A DNA stretch of 64,000 nucleotides, taken from positions 26,722,001-26,786,000 of the forward strand of contig OY540810.1 of assembly GCA_961205875.1 (NCBI GenBank). The letters are read 5' to 3'. Source of the DNA: Sialis fuliginosa. Its lineage: Eukaryota > Arthropoda > Insecta > Megaloptera > Sialidae. Below the pieces are notes generated by a model, which ran no database searches, was not told where the DNA came from, and saw only the letters and a program-made list of their open reading frames with translations. Both the position numbers and the translations under genes were made by a program. Below are positions 57,571 to 64,000 of the stretch, piece after piece (position 1 is the stretch's first letter; every line of letters starts with the position of its first letter).

Positions 57571-59454
57571 ACATCTGCAAAATATCAAATTTAAAAACCA
57601 GTTTTTGAAATGTATGAAATCTAGACCAAATTCATCCCGATTTTACACCGCGTATAAAGTATTTGGTTTGTTTATATTTTTAACAACGGTATAATATTAA
57701 ATTAATTTTTTTGCACGTTCACTAAACGAATTCCAGTCGTACTTCGAATTCTAAATTTTGATCCCCGTCCACATTTTTTTCTGAAAAAAATATTTTGATG
57801 ACATACTGGTTTGAGAATTTCATTTATACCAATTTTTTATATAAAACAGAAAATATTTGCTGTTTAATATAAATAAAATGGAATTGCTCACATACCTTCA
57901 TAAATAAAAAATTCTAAATGAAGTGCTATAGCAAAATCCTGTATAGTATACAATGTACACCTTTATAACATAAATTTATCTTAATTTTATGTGCAAATGG
58001 GGACCGATAAAAACCAAAATGGCATTCATTAAAGATAAATAGTACTTTTAAGCAAATCCGTAGGTAATGGTATTACCTGCTTTGGATAAAGAAAGAGAGA
58101 ATACTACAATCTAGTGGAAATAAATATAAATTTCGTGTTTTGGAAATATAAGTGAGTAATCAACCACCACAGTTTTCATATTATGTATCGGATATTAATG
58201 CTAATGAACACGAAAAAATTCGAAATAAATTATTGATATCTGTAGTTATGTATATCTGTCAGTCAATCACAAAAACAATAAAACTTACAAACGTGAATTT
58301 TTAACAACGCGAATTATACTGACCTGTCGATCTAAAAAAATACATGCACCATGTATTGTACACGTAAATGTACGAAATATGCTATTCGATAGACAGGTGT
58401 TTTTTTACGTGGTACGTCGTGAATATATTAATAATAAAGAAATGCAAAAAAATGGTTAACTCATTAAAAAATTGTCTGGAGATGATAATAATTCTTTAAA
58501 TAATTAAAGTAAATTTTAAGGTTTCGCTTTTTCGAAACGAGATCATTTTTTTGTTTTCGAAGAGTATTAAACTTAAATTGATTTAAGACGATACCAGCTT
58601 AATATTTTATTATTAGAGCGGCATAGATTATTAAAGGAATACGATTATTTTTTAAGAGTCAGGTAAGTCTAGTCTCGTTTCGGTTTTTAGAACTCTCGGT
58701 CTTGAATTTTACAATAGATTCGTTTCATGAAAATTGAAGCAGTGTCGTCTCAGGCTCGTCTACTTGTCAACATTTATTCTTATGTAATAAACAGAGACAC
58801 TGAAATAAAACGAATCATAATAATTTAAAAAAGAATTGTTAATAGTATTAATTACTGATAACCTTTTAAAGCTTAGACTTATAAATTAAGTTTATATCGT
58901 CTCTATCTCGTCTCATCTCGTCAAATTTCACATGATCTCATCTCGTTCAAGATTAAGGCAATCTCGTCTCGGTATCGAGACCGAAATCGATAATACTATC
59001 ATTTTTCGAGCAGCCCAATTTAAAATATATATATCAAAATTTATTAAGGATTAATTGAATTTCGTCTTGAGATATTGAAATGTATTAAAAACTGAATTTT
59101 TTTTAATTCATCTGAATCATTTCTTGTTATTAAAAAAGTAAAATTCAATGTTTAATTAATTTAAAAAACAGCTTTTTCTTTAAACTATAAAACATTGAAA
59201 TAATATGGTCATATTTTCATCATCACTAATTATAATTACAGTCATGAATATTTTGACTTTATACTTTAATTAAAAATAAAATCATTTATTTATAATAATT
59301 TTAATTGGAAATTTCATTAAACAACATTTTTTTAAATTACATCTAATTAGGTCAAAATACTTCAATACCCTTTACCAGATTCTTTTCTTCGTCTTTTACA
59401 AATAAAAATTGCAGTCACGCATTTATATCACAATATATGTATATATTTTTAATA
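57571..59454. other. AT-rich DNA with a TCTCGTCTC-rich patch at 58660-59010
   Basis: AGTCTAGTCTCGTTTCGG (58670) and ATCTCGTCTCGGTATCGAGA (58962) bracket a segment with several CTCGTCTC words; this could be a decayed hAT-like element with Y-rich ends. A consensus donor CAG|GTAAGTCTAG at 58665 follows a 47-nt open stretch after ATTTTATTATTAG, but it sits at the edge of the repeat patch. No gene. Confidence 0.35.
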
Positions 59455-60131
59455 CTATATTGTATAGGCATTCTATATTTTTCCTCGGAATTCTGTACAA
59501 TCCCTAACGATTTCAGGTAAAGTGTGAAATATTTTCTTAGTAAAAATTTATTATATACTTTGCCTAGGCAATATATAGAATATCTAGGAATTCCATAGAA
59601 AGCAAAAAAAAAAAAACAATATGGTATTATTAAAGCAGATAGGTATTATTTAATTAATTTTAAAAATTCCAAATTCATATTAAATAAAATTTAGGACCTT
59701 TATTATTAAAAGAACAAAATCAGATAAACAATATTGGAACTTTTGATATTTATTATAATAGATTAAATAAAATATTAGTTCAGAAACATATTATGTATAA
59801 TATGTATATGATTTAAAATTGTTAATAACATATTAGTTCAGACGTGTATTAAGTAAGATAAATAATTCAGTATGATGTATGATTTTTGTATTATTCATTA
59901 ACATCTGAAGTATTTTATAACATAAAGTACATCTGTACCTTGACCTAAATTGGTCGGTTCATCCTATTTATGTTTATATTTTATACATTGCTGGCTATCA
60001 GTTAGGTAGCCTATACAATGCCTAGGAAATGTATATAATTAAATTAATTTCATACATTGCCTGGTGGTTTTAGGTATTCTATAGAGTACCTAGAAATTCT
60101 ATACATTGCCGGATTTCATACATTGCCGGTA
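59455..60131. repeat. degenerate repeat of TATACATTGCCTAGGAATTCTATA-type words
   Basis: Repeated palindromic-looking words: TATAGGCATTCTATATTTTTCC (split across 59463-59484), TTGCCTAGGCAATATATAGA (59560), TATACAATGCCTAGGAAATG (60011), and TACCTAGAAATTCTATACAT followed by TGCCGG twice (60090-60128). Orientation alternates. Likely one or more decayed short elements; the ends are unclear. Confidence 0.45.
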
Positions 60132-60156
60132 ACATATACATATACATATATATCAT

Positions 60157-60597
60157 CAACGGCGGATTTAGGCATGGGCAACATGGGCTACTGCCCAGGG
60201 CGGCAGATTCTGGAAGAATACAACTTTTTTATTTTGTTTAATACACAACATTCTAAAAAAAATTACTTCGATTATCAAAACGATTTTTCTACATCTTGTA
60301 AAAATTTTCTGACGATTTCGATTGTCCTCATTTTTCAAATATCCAATATCTGCCTCTATCAATTAAACTATTGATTAAGAATTAGCGTACGATTTTCGTT
60401 CTGAATGACCTGATCAACTTGCTGCCATTTGTGTACCAACTCATTAATAATTAACTACATCCGCCCATATTTGTTTTCTTCAACAATCGCATATTTGAAA
60501 TATGCGATTGTTGAAGAAAATAGGTTATATTTTCCATTGGTAGAGGAGCGGCAATATTTTTTTGCCCAGGACGGCACTTAACGTAAATCCGCCGCTA
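60157..60597. mobile_element. hAT-type element, 441 bp
   Basis: The ends are CAACGGCGGATTTAGGCATG and, reverse-complemented, TAGCGGCGGATTTACGTTAA, both followed by a GGGC/TGCC-rich subterminal region (CTGCCCAGGGCGGCA and TGCCCAGGACGGCA). The flanks TATATCAT (60149-60156) and CATATCAT (60598-60605) are an 8-bp duplication with one change. CGGCGGATTTA is a familiar hAT end. It contains a 47-bp palindrome at 60474-60520; frames of 64-105 codons on both strands are incidental. Confidence 0.78.
60474..60520. repeat. perfect palindrome with 23-bp arms
   Basis: TTTTCTTCAACAATCGCATA.. (60474-60496) and its exact complement (60498-60520) surround a single G. It lies inside the hAT-type element and would extrude as a cruciform or form a near-loopless RNA hairpin. 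Confidence 0.9.
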
Positions 60598-60850
60598 CAT
60601 ATCATACAAAACACGAAGGATTTTATTATTGAATCAGTGTTGGGTTGCATAGAACAAAAATAATCACTATTAGTTAATCGTCCGTTTCCAAACCATAATT
60701 AACAGCAATCCTAAACTTAATCTCGATTAAACTCACTGTGATTAAAGTTAATAACTAACATAATGATGGTTTGAAAACAGCTAACAAGCTAATCATCACC
60801 AATTTTGTTTTATACAACCGAAAGTATGTATTAGAAGACTACACTGATAA

Positions 60851-61440
60851 AAAAATATCTGCCAAATAAATGCACAGTGCTTCCTCGTGCTAAATTCACC
60901 ATAGGTAGTTAATTATCGAACAATTTTAATAAGAACGTCGATAAATAGAATATTAACCATTTAATATTTGTACAATTAATTCAAAATTTTTCTTGTGCCA
61001 GATTATTTTTTTGTTTTTCATTTTTTTTTAACAATTTCAATAAAAATTTAAATGCTTCTATGCTAAGCAATCGTCAAAATGATATTTAATATCTTACTAC
61101 AAAAAGTAGTGAAAAAAGATTCTATAAAATTTTCACGTAACAAATTTCGTTCTTGTGATATCTTAAAAAAATAACTATTTTGAGATGTCACCCATCCCTC
61201 TACTCGTAATTTTGATGATTTTAATATAGGACCATCTACTAGCCAGACACACGCAACTAACAAAGTTTCATTAATATCGAATTAGTTGGACACGCACACA
61301 CACGGATAGACAAATATACAGACAGACAGACATGGAACGAAGTAGATGTCTTGGCCTGAAACGGAAATATCTAATAAAAATTTGTAATCGAAGAACAATT
61401 CTTTTTCTCTTTGAAAAATTACCATATAGCTTCTCGTATC
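60851..61440 (+). repeat. dispersed repeat Rep-A, copy 5
   Basis: CTGCCAAATAAATGCACAGT, then GCTTCCTCGTGCTAAATTCA at the left and ATAGCTTCTCGTATCTTTC at the right. The GTAACAAATTTCGTTCTTG, CCATCTACTAGCCAGACAC and GGACACGCACACACACGG blocks lie in between. It is more diverged than copies 1-4. Minus-strand frames of 66 and 89 codons read this repeat. Confidence 0.65.
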
Positions 61441-62142
61441 TTTCAGATAAATGTATATGGCAAAGAAACAAAAACATTGAGGGAATTTGAAATATTAAAA
61501 GTAATAAAAGCTTGTAATAAAAGTAATATTTATTTTCCACTTTACAGGGGTAATTTTAAGAAAATTTTAGAACTACACAATTTAATTAAGCCAAAATGTA
61601 AAAAATCACATACAAAAAAATTATTAACACTCGTTTTTTGCTGAGACTTCAAAATCCGATGTTAATTGATTGAACAATACATTATAATTATACGTTAGAA
61701 ATATTATAAAATGTAACCGACTTTGTAGAAAATACATCGTCGATAATAATAATTGTAATAAAATAAATTGTAACATATCCAGTAGTTTTGCTACCTCGTT
61801 TGTGACTTCGCTTCCGCTGTATCGTTTTTATGAACATTTATATACGTTATTTATAAAATCTTGCGCCATTTGTGCTGTTAGTGAGGAACAATTTTTTTAA
61901 CCCCAATTAGAGCGAACATTAAAAATTGTGTTTTTTAATTCTTTTTAAATAGTATTTTGTTCAAAATTCACCTTAGGGGTTACATCTAATCGTCTGTTCG
62001 GAAAATGAGACTTTTTAAAAGATTTTTTTTAGAATAATAAAAAAAGCAATCAAATGAAATTTGGAGAGTTTATTGTATATGTCTCAAAACATAAAAAAAA
62101 TTGTTTAATGAAATATAAAACAAAATAGTGACTTTAGCATGT
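61441..62142. other. AT-rich DNA, no gene seen
   Basis: No supportable feature. A 77-codon plus-strand frame at 61411-61644 starts inside Rep-A and is lysine/isoleucine-rich without domains. Confidence 0.4.
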
Positions 62143-62382
62143 ATATAAAGTTAGCAGGGTACTTTTAGCAGGATCAAAAAAAAAGTATTTGTCATTTTGT
62201 CACTTTTTTGTCGCTATTTTGTCCCGCCAGAATTAATTTTGTACCTTGAGCCGTTTTCAAAAAACTAAGACCCTGCTAACTTTAATCTAAAGTTAGCAGG
62301 GTTCGCGATATCTCAGCCACTATTGAAGCTAGAGTAAAAATTTTTGTGTCCGAATTTGTTACTTGGGCAGTTCTTTCGGCTC

Positions 62383-62385
<3 letters not shown>
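62143..62385. repeat. GTTAGCAGGG repeats with a 14-bp-arm palindrome
   Basis: TAAAGTTAGCAGGG occurs at 62146-62159 and again at 62288-62301. The second is the right arm of a perfect palindrome CCCTGCTAACTTTA-ATC-TAAAGTTAGCAGGG (62271-62301). Direct and inverted copies about 140 bp apart could be ends of a small element, though no target duplication is clear. Confidence 0.55.

Positions 62386-62465
<80 letters not shown>
62386..62465. repeat. 80-nt poly-T tract
   Basis: An unbroken run of 80 T. It lies exactly at the left edge of the tandem array. If the array is transcribed on the minus strand this is its poly-A tail; alternatively the length may be inflated by assembly. Confidence 0.85.
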
Positions 62466-62467
<2 letters not shown>

Positions 62468-64000
62468 GTTAGAAATGTAAGTACATGAAGGTTATAGCCA
62501 ATGCATCCAGTACACATTTATGAGTTAATTCTGATGAAAATTAGTGACTGACTAAACTTAAATTAAAGAATATTCTATCTATTTTACATAAAACCCCCAT
62601 AAAAATAATATGATTCCGGAAACAAATTATTTCAGGCTCTCGACTATTTAAATAAGGTCTAAAAAAGATAATGACACACATTTGAGTAGGGTCTGCTGAG
62701 AGTAACAAATTAAAAGTTCATTTTAATATTTAAAATTGTAAAATATTCTATCTATTTTACATAAAACCTCCATAAAAATAATATGATTCCGGAAACAAAT
62801 TATTTTCTGCTCTCGACTATTGAAATAAGGTCTAGAAAAGACACTGACACTCATTTGATTAGGGTCTGCTGAGAGTAACAAATTAAAAGTTCGTTTTAAT
62901 ATTTAAAATTGACGAAAATTCAATCTATTTACATAAAACCTCCATAAAAATAATATGATTCCAGAAACAAATTATTTTCTGCTCTCAACTATTGAAATAA
63001 GGTCTAAAAAAGACAATGACACTCATTTGATTAGGGTCTGCTGAGAGTAACAAATTAAAAATTCGAATTAATATTTAAAATTGACGAATATTCTATCTAT
63101 TTTTTATATAAACCTACAAAAAAATAATATGATTCTGGAAACAAATTATTTAAGGCTCTCAATTATTTAAATAAGGTCTAAAAAAGACAATGACACTCAT
63201 TTAATTAGGGTCTGCTGAGAGTAACAAATTAAAAGTTCTTTTTAATATTTCTTTTTTTTTTTGCGTTAGAAATGTAAGTACATGAAGGTTATAGCCAATG
63301 CATCCAGTACACATTTATGAGTTAATTCTGATGATAATTAGTGACTAATTACAACTAAACTAAAATTGAAGAATATTCTATCTATTTTACATAAAACCTC
63401 CATAAAAATAATATGATTCCGGAAACAAATTATTTTCTGCTCTCGACTATTGAAATAAGGTCTAGAAAAGACACTGACACTCATTTGATTAGGGTCTGCT
63501 GAGAGTAACAAATTAAAAGTTCGTTTTAATATTTAAAATTGACGAAAATTCAATCTATTTTACATAAAACCTCCATAAAAATAATATGATTCCAGAAACA
63601 AATTATTTTCTGCTCTCAACTATTAAAATAAGGTCTAAAAAAGACAATGACCCTCGTTTGAGTAGAGTCTGCTAAGAGTAACAAATTAAAAGTTCGTTTT
63701 AATATTTAAAATTGACGAATATTCTATCTATTTTTCATATAAACCTACAAAAAAATAATATGATTCTGGAAACAAATTATTTAAGGCTCTCAATTATTTA
63801 AATAAGGTCTAAAAAAGACAATGACACTCATTTGATTAGGGTCTGCTGAGAGTAACAAATTAAAAATTCGTTTTAATATTTAAAATTGACGAATATTCTA
63901 TCTATTTTTCATATAAACCTACAAAAAAATAATATGATTCTGGAAACAAATTATTTAAGGCTCTCGACTATTGAAATAAGGTCTAAAAAAGACAATGACA
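62466..64000. repeat. higher-order tandem array: 106-112-bp leader plus ~173-bp units, running off the window
   Basis: The leader GCGTTAGAAATGTAAGTACA.. at 62466-62571 is followed by units starting at 62572, 62745, 62918 and 63090. Then come a C, T11 and the leader again at 63263-63374, with units from 63375, 63548, 63721 and 63895 (cut by the window end). Units share ATAATATGATTCC, GGAAACAAATTATTT, AAATAAGGTCT and AGGGTCTGCTGAGAGTAAC. Unit 2 of block 1 matches unit 1 of block 2 best, 3 matches 2 and 4 matches 3, so the whole block (about 797 bp) is the higher-order repeat. Non-coding. Confidence 0.9.

Noticed and set aside
58617-58665. Possible exon ending CAG|GTAAGTCTAG
   Set aside because: The donor lies at the edge of the TCTCGTCTC-rich repeat patch and only one frame is open; too weak to call.
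60057-60374. 105-codon plus-strand frame
   Set aside because: Starts in the degenerate CTAGG repeat and runs into the hAT-type element, crossing its boundary.
62466-64000. Possible CRISPR-like array
   Set aside because: Units are ~173 bp with no short repeat/unique spacer alternation, and the DNA is eukaryotic.

Overview
The window looks like intergenic or intronic DNA from an insect (arthropod) nuclear genome. It is strongly A+T-rich, roughly three quarters by eye. It has no bacterial-type gene packing and no long open frame; the longest Met-started frames are about 60-130 codons and none reads as a recognisable protein. Most recognisable sequence is transposon-derived: non-autonomous Helitrons ending in CTAG, piggyBac-type elements with TTAA target duplications, hAT-type elements with 8-bp duplications, fold-back elements beginning CAGGGTG and flanked by TATA, and elements with TTA duplications. 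The repeat types are common in insects, and short TTAGG-like runs occur, but the order cannot be fixed from this sequence alone. No protein-coding gene, tRNA, rRNA or CRISPR array could be supported.

Layout. 1-3.5 kb is AT-rich DNA with one candidate micro-exon on the minus strand. 3.5-7.5 kb holds two Helitrons (one with a nested hAT element) and a small piggyBac-type element. 8.8-11.7 kb holds two copies of a dispersed repeat here called Rep-A, plus a small inverted-repeat element. 12.9-16.8 kb holds a TTA-flanked element, a near-perfect palindrome with a hammerhead-like motif, another inverted-repeat element and a fold-back element with a nested element. 19-25.2 kb holds telomere-like repeats, a minus-strand Rep-A, a candidate 39-nt micro-exon, and a minus-strand Helitron split by an 876-bp fold-back. 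26.4-27.6 kb is a 1.16-kb inverted repeat with 483-bp, almost identical arms. 29.8-32.5 kb holds Rep-A, a candidate minus-strand TATA promoter with a short first exon, a minisatellite and a candidate exon. 35.7-38.6 kb is a three-level nest (Helitron inside piggyBac-type inside hAT-type). 40-41 kb is a hAT-type element with an intact 8-bp duplication. 45.5-61.4 kb carries further members of the same families. 62.4-64 kb is a poly-T run followed by a higher-order array of about 173-bp repeats that runs off the window.

If a host gene crosses the window it does so through very large introns. The best traces are three short splice-bounded segments (519-559 minus, 22970-23008 plus, 32381-32437 plus) and the promoter-like site near 31036 minus; their strands disagree, so they cannot all belong to one transcript. 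The most interesting structures are the 1.16-kb hairpin built from a roughly 130-bp module, the recurrent CTGANGA-stem-GAAA motif with compensatory stem changes, and the poly-T-punctuated higher-order array at the right edge.
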